A stretch of 24,873 nucleotides of DNA from Oscillospiraceae bacterium. Its GTDB lineage: Bacteria; Bacillota_A; Clostridia; Oscillospirales; Oscillospiraceae. The notes under the pieces are model-generated. The model saw nothing but the letters and a program-made list of their open reading frames with translations. It was not told the DNA's origin and made no database searches. The position numbers were made by a program, and so were the translations under genes. This document shows positions 7,449 through 15,264 of this stretch, piece after piece (within the stretch, counting starts at the first letter, position 1; every line of letters starts with the position of its first letter). The stretch covers positions 1-24,873 of the forward strand of contig JAGAFT010000176.1 of NCBI GenBank assembly GCA_017627975.1, in the 5' to 3' direction.

Positions 7449-8888
7449 GTGAGCAAGCTTACCGCCATTCATACCCCGGAAGAGATCGAACTCTTCTATA
7501 ATTATAAGGCACCCGCAAAACCGATTAAGTTCTGCAGCGTCGACCTCCGTGACGGCCAGCAGTCCCTGATCGCCACCCGGATGACCACCGACGATGTTGT
7601 GAAGCTGATCACCAAGATGGACAAAGTCGGTTTCGACAGCATCGAGATGTGGGGCGGCGCCACCTTCGACGTCATGCTCCGCTATCTGAAGGAAGACCCC
7701 TTTGACCGGCTGCGCCGCTGCAAGGCCGCCGCGCCGAACACCACGCTGCGCATGCTGCTGCGCGGACAGAACATCGTAGGCTACCACCAGTATTCCGACG
7801 ATGTGGTGGAACACTTTGTCAACTGTGCCGCCGAGGCCGGGATCGACGAGTTCCTGATCTTCGACGGTCTGATGGACACCCGCAACTGCCAGACGGCGAT
7901 CCGCTCGGCACTGAAGACCGGAAAGAAGGTCTCCGCGAACCTGCTCTACACCACCAGCCCCGCGCACAACGACAAGCTCTACGTTGATGTCGCAAAGCGC
8001 TATGTCGATATGGGCGTCCAGGCCATTCACATTGAAGATATGGCCGGCATGAAGGATCCCGTTTCCGTGTTCCTCACGGTCCACGCGTTGAAAGAAGCGC
8101 TGGATGTCCCCGTTCACTATCAGGCCCACTGCACCGGCGGCATGTCCGACATGGGTTACTGGGAAGCCGTCCGGGCCGGCGCCGACGTCATCGACTGTGA
8201 CTTCTCGGCCCTCTGCAACGGCACCGCCCATCCCCCGCTGGAGAGCATGGTCGTGGCCCTGGCCCAGACCCCCTATGCGGCTGAGATCGACCTCGACCTG
8301 GTGGCCGAGATTAACGCCGACCTCAAGGCCATGCTTCCGAAATATCAGGAGTTCATGAGCCAGTTCACCGGCGTCGACATCTCGGTCCTGCAGCACCAGA
8401 TCCCCGGCGGCATGCTCTCGAACATGGAGAGCCAGCTCAAGCAGATGAACGCCTACGACCGTCTGGAAGAGGTCCTGGAAGAGACCGCCCGGGTCCATGA
8501 GGAGTTCGGCTATCCCCCGCTGGGCACCCCCTTCAGCCAGATCGTCGGCACCCAGGCCACGATGAACGTCATCGCCGGCGAGCGCTACAAGACCATCCCC
8601 AGAGAGAGCAAGACCTATATGCTCGGCAAGTACGGCGCCTTCCCCGCTCCGGTGGATCCCGAGGTTCAGAAGAAGATCATCGGCGACGAGGAACCCATCA
8701 CCTGCCGCCCGGCCGACCTCATTGAGCCGGAATGGGAGAAGTTCAAGGCCGAAATCGGCGATCTCGCCGAGTCGGATGAGGACATCTGCATGTATGCGCT
8801 GTTCCCGCCCGTGGTCCGCAGCTGGCTTGAAGAGCGGAAGAAACGGAAGGAACTGACCATGAAATATAAGATTGAAAGGATCGACTGA
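7449..8888 (+). CDS. OadA/5S-like carboxyltransferase with altered metal site
   Basis: The 479-residue protein matches the carboxyltransferase subunits of oxaloacetate decarboxylase (OadA) and Propionibacterium transcarboxylase 5S along its whole length: LRDGQQSLIATRM, MLLRGQN, IPGGMLSNMESQL, SQIVGTQA and the C-terminal RPADLIEPEWEK. It has no biotin domain, so it should use the separate carrier encoded on the other operon. In the family the metal is held by Asp, a carboxylated Lys in KDMA, and the two His of HxH. Here D35 and H227 remain, but the Lys is E196 (IEDMAG) and the first His is Q225. RDAHQ is also RDGQQ. The substrate may therefore not be oxaloacetate. The start is the GTG at 7449, preceded by GAAAGGAGA. 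It is the first gene of the plus operon. Confidence 0.85.
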   Translation: MSKLTAIHTPEEIELFYNYKAPAKPIKFCSVDLRDGQQSLIATRMTTDDVVKLITKMDKVGFDSIEMWGGATFDVMLRYLKEDPFDRLRRCKAAAPNTTLRMLLRGQNIVGYHQYSDDVVEHFVNCAAEAGIDEFLIFDGLMDTRNCQTAIRSALKTGKKVSANLLYTTSPAHNDKLYVDVAKRYVDMGVQAIHIEDMAGMKDPVSVFLTVHALKEALDVPVHYQAHCTGGMSDMGYWEAVRAGADVIDCDFSALCNGTAHPPLESMVVALAQTPYAAEIDLDLVAEINADLKAMLPKYQEFMSQFTGVDISVLQHQIPGGMLSNMESQLKQMNAYDRLEEVLEETARVHEEFGYPPLGTPFSQIVGTQATMNVIAGERYKTIPRESKTYMLGKYGAFPAPVDPEVQKKIIGDEEPITCRPADLIEPEWEKFKAEIGDLAESDEDICMYALFPPVVRSWLEERKKRKELTMKYKIERID

Positions 8889-8890
8889 GC

Positions 8891-9271
8891 ATGAAACAGA
8901 CCGATTCGGACAAGATCCGCGAGGGTCAGGAGATTCTGGCGGTTCTGAAGGAGCAGCGCGGCGGCGCCATCCTTCCGATCCACAAGAAAATGGCCAACGA
9001 CCCGAAACTGCTCCAGGCCTTCAGCCAGCAGTTCAGGATCTGCAAACAGGAAATCTCCCACATCCCGCCCCAGTACATGGAGCTGATGCTCATGATGATG
9101 GGAGCCGCGGCCGGAAACGCCGTCACCATCCGCGAGCACGGCGAACTCGCCCTGAAGAAGGGCGCCACCCCGGACGAGGTCGGCGAAGCCCTCCGCCTGA
9201 TCTTCTTCTACTTCGGCGCCTCGGCGCTGATCCCCGCCCTGGAGCTCTTTGAGGAGCTGGAAGAGAACTGA
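8891..9271 (+). CDS. Carboxymuconolactone decarboxylase/AhpD-fold protein without the redox cysteines
   Basis: The 126-residue all-helical protein resembles the CMD/AhpD family in its core: GAAAGNAVTIREHGELALKK followed by GATPDEVGEALR. The reactive members carry a Cys-x-x-Cys-x-x-x-His arrangement in this helix. Here only the His (in REHG) remains, and the only cysteine (RICKQ) lies outside the motif, so AhpD-type peroxidase chemistry is unlikely. The ATG follows the OadA-like stop by two bases and has GAAAGGA as SD, so the two are translationally linked. A supporting role for the carboxyltransferase, such as a second small subunit or a decarboxylase on a lactone or keto acid, is possible but not shown. 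Confidence 0.65.
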   Translation: MKQTDSDKIREGQEILAVLKEQRGGAILPIHKKMANDPKLLQAFSQQFRICKQEISHIPPQYMELMLMMMGAAAGNAVTIREHGELALKKGATPDEVGEALRLIFFYFGASALIPALELFEELEEN

Positions 9272-9293
9272 GACAGCATCCAATGTAATCCCG

Positions 9294-9311
9294 CCTTTTC
9301 GCCGGAAAAGG
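9294..9311 (+). other. Intercistronic hairpin upstream of dctP
   Basis: CCTTTTC-GCCG-GAAAAGG forms a 7-bp stem with a 4-base loop. No T-run follows, so it is not a classical terminator. It sits between the CMD-like gene and dctP and could protect the 5' end of a processed dctP message. Confidence 0.5.
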
Positions 9312-9350
9312 TAAAAATAGAACTTATATTTTAAAAAAAGGAGAACAACA

Positions 9351-10337
9351 ATGAAGAAACTCGTTTCCCTGATGGTCTGCCTCGTCCTGGTCTTCGCCCT
9401 GGCAGCCACCCCGGCTTTCGCCGCCAACGACTACAGCTACTGCGTCCACGATGCCTCCACCTACTGCGACGAGGCAATGGAAATGTTTTCCCAGCTCCTG
9501 AACGAGCGCTCCGACGGCCGTTTCAACGCCACCAGCTACACCCCGGGCACCATGGGCAACGAAACCGAGCTGCTGGAGAGCGTTCTCATGGGCGACATGA
9601 CCTTCTCCACCCCGGCCGACACCCTGATTTTCCAGTCCCTGAACCTGTACGACTGGGCCTCTCTGCCCGGCCTGGTCACCAGCGTGGAAGAAGCTCAGAA
9701 GTACATCCTCAGCCCCGACGGCTTTATGGGCCAGATGATGAACGAGGAATTCTACTTTGACGGTGCCGGTGTGGTCCGCCTGGCCGGCATGGACAACGGC
9801 TTCCGCGTCATCGCCTCCAAGAAGCCCGTTGAGACCCTCAAGGACATCCAGGGTCTGAAGACCCGCGTTGCCAACGTCCCCCTGATGAAGGGTCTGTATG
9901 ACGGTGCCGGCGTTCAGTCCACCATCGTCGACTCCTCCGAGGTTATGACCGCCCTGCAGCAGGGCACCGTGGACGCCGTTGAGAACAGCTTCTTCAACCT
10001 CGCCACCCGCGGCTTTATCGACATGTGCCCCTACGTCCTCGCCATCAACTACATCTACTCCTCCCGTTCCATCATCTGCAACGCCGAGTGGTTCGACGCT
10101 CTGTCCGCCGAGGATCAGGAGCTTGTCCGCCAGTGCGCGCAGGAAGCCGCCGACTGGGCCAATGAGCAGACCCTGGCCGAGTATGAGCAGTATGTCAACG
10201 ACGAGCGCTGGACCGTCTATGAGCTCAACGACGAGCAGAAGGAAGTCTTCCAGGCCTCCGCTGACAAGCTCTGGGAAGGCGCCCGCAAGGACTGCGACCC
10301 CGCCATCCTTGACGCTCTGACCGCCGGCAAAGAGTAA
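9351..10337 (+). CDS. dctP: TRAP transporter solute-binding protein (DctP family)
   Basis: The 328-residue extracytoplasmic binding protein would capture the substrate for the DctQM membrane components encoded next. The signal peptide is clear: MKK, a hydrophobic stretch to about residue 20, and AFA/AND cleavage near 24-25. TRAP hallmarks include the GNETELLESVLMGDM region (about 69-83) and GLKTRVANVPL with R172, which aligns with the carboxylate-binding arginine of DctP/SiaP proteins. The conserved arginine indicates a carboxylic acid ligand, but the exact ligand cannot be read from sequence. The SD AAAGGAG precedes the ATG. Hairpins on both sides of the gene suggest that its message is made more abundant or more stable than those of its neighbours. 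Confidence 0.9.
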   Translation: MKKLVSLMVCLVLVFALAATPAFAANDYSYCVHDASTYCDEAMEMFSQLLNERSDGRFNATSYTPGTMGNETELLESVLMGDMTFSTPADTLIFQSLNLYDWASLPGLVTSVEEAQKYILSPDGFMGQMMNEEFYFDGAGVVRLAGMDNGFRVIASKKPVETLKDIQGLKTRVANVPLMKGLYDGAGVQSTIVDSSEVMTALQQGTVDAVENSFFNLATRGFIDMCPYVLAINYIYSSRSIICNAEWFDALSAEDQELVRQCAQEAADWANEQTLAEYEQYVNDERWTVYELNDEQKEVFQASADKLWEGARKDCDPAILDALTAGKE

Positions 10338-10359
10338 TCCCAAAACCTGACTGACCGAT

Positions 10360-10386
10360 ACATCCCCCGCCTTCGACGGGGGATGT
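10360..10386 (+). other. Strong intercistronic stem-loop between dctP and dctQ
   Basis: ACATCCCCCG (10360-10369) pairs perfectly with CGGGGGATGT (10377-10386) around a 7-base loop. No U-tract follows. Such structures after binding-protein genes commonly stabilise the upstream mRNA segment or reduce read-through, giving excess binding protein over permease. Confidence 0.75.
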
Positions 10387-10420
10387 GTTCCCCAAACATA
10401 CGGGAAAGGATTTATGATCT

Positions 10421-10948
10421 ATGTATCGTAATTTTGTGAAGAAGCTCAACGCCTTCAATGAAGGTTTCATCAAGGTGGAAAAGCTGATCTGCGACGTGCT
10501 GTTTGTCTTTCTGATTGTCTGCCTGGTGGCGCAGGTCTTCTACCGCTTCGTGCTCAAGTCCCCCGCCGGCTGGACCGAGGAATTCGCGCGTTACTCCTTT
10601 ATCTTCGTCATGTATCTCGCCTGCGGCTATACCCTGCACTACGGCAAGCATGTGGACATGAACCTGCTCGACACCTTCCTGGACAAGACAAAGAATCCGA
10701 AGCGGGCCTATTACATCATGTCAAAGGTCACCAACGTCACGAACATCGCCTTCTGCGCCTACTTCATGTACATCTTCTGGCCCTATCTGATGAAGCTCAA
10801 GAAGCTCGGGCGCACCATCGTCTCCGCGCCGATCCCCATCTGGGTGATTCAGAGCTCGGTCTTCATCGGCTTTGCGCTGATGCTGTGGCATTCTCTGGTC
10901 AAGCTGCTCCAGCCCTATGAGGGCGACGACGCAGCGGCCGCGAAGTAA
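10421..10948 (+). CDS. dctQ: TRAP transporter small permease subunit (DctQ family)
   Basis: The 175-residue protein has four predicted membrane helices (about 21-44, 57-75, 101-122 and 140-162). It carries the DctQ signature around AGWTEEFARYSFIFVMYLACG, where the W-x-E-E-x-x-R segment follows the first helix. DctQ pairs with DctM in the cytoplasmic membrane to form the Na+-driven importer. It starts 83 bp after dctP, beyond the intercistronic hairpin, with GGAAAGGA as SD, and ends 18 bp before dctM. Confidence 0.88.
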   Translation: MYRNFVKKLNAFNEGFIKVEKLICDVLFVFLIVCLVAQVFYRFVLKSPAGWTEEFARYSFIFVMYLACGYTLHYGKHVDMNLLDTFLDKTKNPKRAYYIMSKVTNVTNIAFCAYFMYIFWPYLMKLKKLGRTIVSAPIPIWVIQSSVFIGFALMLWHSLVKLLQPYEGDDAAAAK

Positions 10949-10966
10949 GGAAAGGAGGAAAACAAT

Positions 10967-12289
10967 ATGGCTGCATTATCCCCGATGGGAGCATTTTTCC
11001 TGTTCCTCATCATGTTCATCGGCACCTGTTTCCTCCTGAAGGTCAACGTGGCCTTCGGCGTCGGCATCGGCTGCATCACGCTGCTGATCTTCGGTCACTA
11101 TGCCAACACCCCGTTCCTGCAGGCCTCCTTCTCCGCCATGGACAGCTTCCCCTTCCTTGCGGTCCCGACCTTCATCCTGGCCGGCGTACTCATGGAACAC
11201 AGCGGCATCTCCTCGGCGCTGATCGACTGGTGCGACGCTCTCATGGGCAAGGTCCGCGGCAGCGTCGGCGCGGTCACCACGCTGGCCTGCATGGCCTTCG
11301 GTCTGCTGACCGGCTCCGCCACCGCCACCCTCTCCGCCATCGGCAAGATCATGATCGAAGAGATGGCAAAGCGCGGCTATAAGAAGTCCTATGCCGCCGC
11401 TCTCGCCGCTTCCACCAGCTTCCTCGGCATCCTGATCCCGCCCAGCACCCCCGGTATCCTCTATGCCCTCACCGCCGGCCTCTCCATCACCAAGGTCTGG
11501 ATGGCGACGGTTGTTCCCGGTCTCGCCATCGGCTTCGGCACGATCTTTCTCAACTGGTGGATCGTCGGCCGCAAGGAGCCGAAGAAGGAGATTGCCGGTG
11601 GCGGCGGTTTCCGCGGCTACATCGTGAACGTCGGCCATCAGACCTGGAACTCCCTGGCGGCCCTGATCATGCCCATCATCATCTTCGGCGGCATCTACTC
11701 CGGCATCTTCACCCCGACCGAAGCCGGTGCGGTGTGCGTGGTCTACGGCACGATCTTCTACTTCATCAAGTACTATAAGAACAAGAAGCAGGGCAAGACC
11801 TTCAAGCAGATTCTCGACGACTCCACCATTCAGACGGCCTCCATCGGCCTGCTGATCGCGCTGTCCCTCTGCGCCGGCCGTGTCATCACCATGTGCGGCG
11901 TCTCCCAGGCGCTGACCGACTGGATGCTGGCCCACGTACACAGCAAGTGGACCTTCCTGATCCTCTACAACGTGGTTCTGCTCCTCTTCGGCATGTTCCT
12001 GAACCAGAACGCGACGATCCTGATCCTGACCCCGCTGCTGCTCGAGACGGCGGAAGCCTACGGCATCAGCGCCATGGAATTCGGCACCATCATGCTGGTC
12101 GCCTGCTGCTACGGCGGTCTGACCCCGCCCTTCGCCACCTACAACTTCATCGCCGCCGGCCTCTCCGGCGAGAGCTTCGGCTCCGTCACCAAGCAGAGCC
12201 TGCCCTTCCTGGCCCTGGGCTATGTCATCATTCTCATCATGTGCGTCTTCCCGGGTGTCTACATGTGGCTGCCCAACATGGTCGGCTGA
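10967..12289 (+). CDS. dctM: TRAP transporter large permease subunit (DctM family)
   Basis: The 440-residue polytopic protein matches DctM. Signature parts are FPFLAVPTFILAGVLMEHSGI (near 60-80), the GSATATLSAIGKIM helix, SFLGILIPPSTP with the paired prolines, and the C-terminal GGLTPPFATYNF. DctM is the transport channel and carries the Na+ sites. AAAGGAGG precedes the ATG. It is the last gene of the plus operon and is followed by a clear terminator. With DctP and DctQ it makes a complete tripartite importer, which fits a locus for catabolism of an external carboxylate. Confidence 0.92.
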   Translation: MAALSPMGAFFLFLIMFIGTCFLLKVNVAFGVGIGCITLLIFGHYANTPFLQASFSAMDSFPFLAVPTFILAGVLMEHSGISSALIDWCDALMGKVRGSVGAVTTLACMAFGLLTGSATATLSAIGKIMIEEMAKRGYKKSYAAALAASTSFLGILIPPSTPGILYALTAGLSITKVWMATVVPGLAIGFGTIFLNWWIVGRKEPKKEIAGGGGFRGYIVNVGHQTWNSLAALIMPIIIFGGIYSGIFTPTEAGAVCVVYGTIFYFIKYYKNKKQGKTFKQILDDSTIQTASIGLLIALSLCAGRVITMCGVSQALTDWMLAHVHSKWTFLILYNVVLLLFGMFLNQNATILILTPLLLETAEAYGISAMEFGTIMLVACCYGGLTPPFATYNFIAAGLSGESFGSVTKQSLPFLALGYVIILIMCVFPGVYMWLPNMVG

Positions 12290-12315
12290 TCACCAAAAAC
12301 TGATTCTTACAGCAC

Positions 12316-12346
12316 AAACGGTCGCCGGACCCGGCGACCGTTTTGT
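12316..12346 (+). terminator. Rho-independent terminator of the plus catabolic operon
   Basis: AAACGGTCGCCGG (12316-12328) pairs over 13 bp with CCGGCGACCGTTT (12331-12343), and the stem runs into TTTTGT. It separates dctM from the lacI promoter. Confidence 0.88.
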
Positions 12347-12358
12347 AATAAGTGTTGC

Positions 12359-12431
12359 TCAATCGATTAATCTCTTCTTTACAAGGCCAGCTTTTTCAGT
12401 TATAATATAGTTAAGCAAGTTAAGCGCATAA
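12359..12431 (+). promoter_or_regulatory. lacI-type regulator promoter with two operator-like sites
   Basis: TTTACA (12378-12383), a 17-bp spacer and TATAAT (12401-12406) form a clear promoter. Upstream of the -35 lies TCAATCGATTAA (12359-12370), one base from the operator of the divergent operons. Thirteen bases after the -10 lies TTAAGCGCATAA (12420-12431), a weaker match (9 of 12) in the same relative position as at the two operon promoters. Autoregulation is likely. Confidence 0.7.
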
Positions 12432-12446
12432 ACAAGAGGTGCCGAT

Positions 12447-13466
12447 ATGTCTACCATTTACGATATTGCCAAGCTCAGCGAGACCTCCGCCGCCACCGTT
12501 TCCTATGTTCTCAACGGCCGCGGGGAGGAGAAGCGCATCTCCCGGCCGACGCAGGAGCGGATTCTGGCCGTTGCCCAAAGGCTCAACTACCGGCCGAATG
12601 TGACCGCACGCCAGCTCAAATCACCGGCCAGTGCCACGATTCGGATTGCCGCCTTCTGGCCGGAGTTTTACTTTGAGCAGTCCCTGGTCTCGGCCATGCG
12701 CGCCATCAAAACGGTCTCCCATCTCTACACGGAGGGCCTTGAGGTCAGCGTCCACTTCTTCACCCCCGGGAAGCTCGCCGATGTCTGGGACAAGATGTCC
12801 CCGGTCAGCTTCAACGGGGTAATCCTCGCCGGCGCCTCCATGGAGGATCTGGCCCATGTGGCCGGACGCCCGCGTGTGGTGCCGGTCGTGCTGGTCAACC
12901 GCCGCTATGAGGGTTTCCCCAGCGTCAGCATCGACCACGAAGCGGCCGGAAAACTCGCCTGCGAGCTCGCTTTCCAGCGCGGCGGCCAGTCCGTCTGCAC
13001 CGTCTGGGACAGCCGCTTCCATGTCGCGACGAACCTTCGCCGCACCGCCTTCACAAAGCGGGCCGAAGAACTCGGTCTGGAGCTGAGCGAGAGCCAGTTT
13101 ATGTGCGAGGGCTCCTCGGAAGACGGCTATGAGCTCGGACGCAGCCTGATTCAGAAGGGGCAGCTGAAGAAAGTGCTCTACTGCAACAACGAGAGCGTCT
13201 CCCGCGGCCTGCTCACCGCGATGAACGAAGCCGGCATCCGGGTCGGCGAGGAGCTCTATCTCTTCACGGCCAACAACGGGCCGGACGCCTTCTGCCGCTA
13301 CATGACGCCGTCGGTCACGACCATCGATTTGAGGATGCAGGAGGTCTTTGAACAGGGACTGAAGCTGCTGCTCGGCATCATCAGCCGCCGGGAGGACCCG
13401 GATACCGTCACCACCATCTCCCCGCGCTATGTCTATCGCGAGTCCATGCCGGAGCTGATGGAGTAA
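12447..13466 (+). CDS. LacI/GalR-family transcriptional regulator
   Basis: The 339-residue protein has an N-terminal LacI helix-turn-helix (TIYDIAKLSETSAATVSYVLNG, residues 3-24), a hinge helix near RPNVTARQLKS, and a periplasmic-binding-protein-like effector domain ending in the TTIDL segment. It is the obvious candidate for the repressor that binds the TTAATCGATTAA-type sites at both catabolic promoters and at its own promoter. Although LacI members usually sense sugars, its position here argues for an organic acid or a pathway intermediate as effector. The ATG at 12447 has AAGAGGTG as SD. The gene ends at a bidirectional terminator shared with the facing hydrolase gene. Confidence 0.9.
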   Translation: MSTIYDIAKLSETSAATVSYVLNGRGEEKRISRPTQERILAVAQRLNYRPNVTARQLKSPASATIRIAAFWPEFYFEQSLVSAMRAIKTVSHLYTEGLEVSVHFFTPGKLADVWDKMSPVSFNGVILAGASMEDLAHVAGRPRVVPVVLVNRRYEGFPSVSIDHEAAGKLACELAFQRGGQSVCTVWDSRFHVATNLRRTAFTKRAEELGLELSESQFMCEGSSEDGYELGRSLIQKGQLKKVLYCNNESVSRGLLTAMNEAGIRVGEELYLFTANNGPDAFCRYMTPSVTTIDLRMQEVFEQGLKLLLGIISRREDPDTVTTISPRYVYRESMPELME

Positions 13467-13503
13467 AGGGAAATCTGCCACACCCACCGAAGGCATAACA
13501 AGG

Positions 13504-13549
13504 AACAGAAGGACAAAGAATCCATAATCGGAGCCTTCGTCCTTCTGTT
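13504..13549. terminator. Bidirectional terminator between the LacI regulator and the GGT-like gene
   Basis: AACAGAAGGAC (13504-13514) pairs over 11 bp with GTCCTTCTGTT (13539-13549), followed on the plus strand by a T-rich tail. The two flanking genes converge on it. Confidence 0.75.
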
Positions 13550-13552
13550 TCT

Positions 13553-15205
13553 TTATATTCCCATGATGCAGCCGTCGCCGCGCGGATCCGTGCCTCCGAC
13601 CAGAACCCGGCAGCTCTCATCCGTGTACTGGATGATCTGTCCTCTTCCAAAAGGTCTATCGTTGTAGCTGCCGGAAAAGGCATCCTGCACCGTGATCCGA
13701 TGCCCTTTGTCACGAAGCGCGGCAATTGTTTTTTCCGGATAATGCGACTCCAGATCAAAGTTCAGCCCACTGCTCCAGCAGAAGCGGGGCGCATCCAGGG
13801 CGTTCTGGGGGCTCATGTGAAAGTCGATCATGTTCATGGCGACCTGGAGGTGCCCCTGCGGCTGCATGAAGCCGCCCATGACCCCGAAGGGCCCCACCGG
13901 GAGACCGTCTTTCATAAGGAAGCCGGGGATGATGGTCTGGTACGGGCGTTTGTGCGGGCCCGCCTGATTGACGTGTCCTTCCTCCAGCGTGAAAGTCGCG
14001 CCGCGGGACTGTAGGACAAGCCCATACTCGGGAATAATAACCGCCGAACCGAAGGGATTGTAGCAGGACTGGATCATGGAGATCATATTTCCGCGGGTAT
14101 CCGCCGCACAGAAGTAACAGGTATCGCATTTCGGAGGATTCCCCGCGCGAAAGTCCTGCGCCCGGTCAGGCCGGATCAGTCTGCGGCGCGCCTCTGCATA
14201 CTCCCGGTTCAGCAGCATCCGGCAGCTGACCTCATTCATATAATCAGGGTCTCCGACATATTTCAGGCTGTCGGCAAAGGCAAGCTTGATGGCCTCCATC
14301 TGAAGATGGACCGTCTCGGGTTTTCCGAAGTCTTCCGGAGAGAAAGAATAAGCATCCAGCAGATTCAACGCCATCAGCGCAGTGATGCCCTGTCCGTTCG
14401 GGGGCAGCTCGCAGACCTCATAGCCGTGATACGTCACCCGCAGCGGGTCATGCGTAACGGGAGAGAAGCCCTGAAAGTCTTTCTCGCTCCAGCGGCCGCC
14501 GCCTTTCTTCGATTCCCGGAGGATCGCCTGCGCAATGCGTCCGCCCTCATAGAGCGAAGCCCCCTCCGTCTCGATGATTTCCCGCAGGAAGGCCGCCATA
14601 GCGGGGTGCTTTACCAGCTGTCCCGGAGCCGGGGCGGCACCGCCCGGAAAGAACTCCCGGTCAAAGTTCCGGGCTTCCTCTTCGGTGAGCCTCGGCGTCA
14701 GCCGGTCGCGCCAAGTCCGGAAGCTGCCCTGGACATAGGGTGTAATGGGATGGCCCTTCTCCGTCAGCTCGATGGCCGGCTGTGCCACCTCTGCCAGAGA
14801 CATGCTGCCGTAGTCTTTCAGAAGCCGGATCCATCCTGCGACGCAGCCCGGGAGCGTGGTGCTGTCCCAGCCGCCGGCAGGGATTCTGCCGGAATAACGC
14901 CGGGAGCGCAGATACTCTTCCGTCAGTTCCCAGGGGGAAAAGCCGGAGGAACTCATTCCGTGAAGCTTCCCTCCGGACCAGATGATGGCAAAATTGTCGC
15001 TCCCAAAGGTCGTGGCCGCCGGCTCTACCACCGGCAGCGCAATGGCGACGGCCACACAGGCGTCAATGGCGTTGCCGCCCTGTTCCAGGATCTTTATCCC
15101 GGCTGCGGTTGCCAGCGGGTGCGAAGAGGCCACCATGGCATTCGCGGCATAGAGGTCCCTCCGCCGGGACGGAAAGCGATACGCATAGGGGTCGTAGCTT
15201 ATCAT
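13553..15205 (-). CDS. Gamma-glutamyltransferase-family Ntn hydrolase, cytoplasmic type
   Basis: The 550-residue protein follows the GGT fold: MVASSHPLATAAGIKILEQG and GGNAIDACVAVA near the N-terminus, PPNGQGITAL in the middle, and GGFMQPQGHLQVAMNMIDF near the C-terminus. GGT precursors cleave themselves before a threonine that becomes the nucleophile. The equivalent here is T362 in CDTCYFCAAD, flanked by cysteines where other members have H/Y-S/A-V. There is no signal peptide, unlike secreted glutathione hydrolases, which resembles the YwrD-like and acylase-like branch. Substrates could be gamma-glutamyl or other amides. The ATG at 15203-15205 has an AGGAGG SD. It is monocistronic and faces the LacI regulator gene, so a link to the catabolic locus is not supported. 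Confidence 0.85.
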   Translation of the reverse strand: MISYDPYAYRFPSRRRDLYAANAMVASSHPLATAAGIKILEQGGNAIDACVAVAIALPVVEPAATTFGSDNFAIIWSGGKLHGMSSSGFSPWELTEEYLRSRRYSGRIPAGGWDSTTLPGCVAGWIRLLKDYGSMSLAEVAQPAIELTEKGHPITPYVQGSFRTWRDRLTPRLTEEEARNFDREFFPGGAAPAPGQLVKHPAMAAFLREIIETEGASLYEGGRIAQAILRESKKGGGRWSEKDFQGFSPVTHDPLRVTYHGYEVCELPPNGQGITALMALNLLDAYSFSPEDFGKPETVHLQMEAIKLAFADSLKYVGDPDYMNEVSCRMLLNREYAEARRRLIRPDRAQDFRAGNPPKCDTCYFCAADTRGNMISMIQSCYNPFGSAVIIPEYGLVLQSRGATFTLEEGHVNQAGPHKRPYQTIIPGFLMKDGLPVGPFGVMGGFMQPQGHLQVAMNMIDFHMSPQNALDAPRFCWSSGLNFDLESHYPEKTIAALRDKGHRITVQDAFSGSYNDRPFGRGQIIQYTDESCRVLVGGTDPRGDGCIMGI

Positions 15206-15235
15206 AGGTCTCCCCTCCTGTCTGGAATCATTTTC

Positions 15236-15264
15236 ATGCTATACGGAATGGCCCTTGTTGTCAA
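15236..15264 (-). promoter_or_regulatory. Promoter of the GGT-like gene
   Basis: On the minus strand, TTGACA (15259-15264), a 17-bp spacer and TAGCAT (15236-15241) lie about 30 bp upstream of the start codon. Confidence 0.55.

Noticed and set aside
12357..12431. Possible attachment or recombination site in the short TTAA-rich repeats near lacI
   Set aside because: The repeats are explained better as operators because they match the sites at the divergent promoters and their spacing to the -10.
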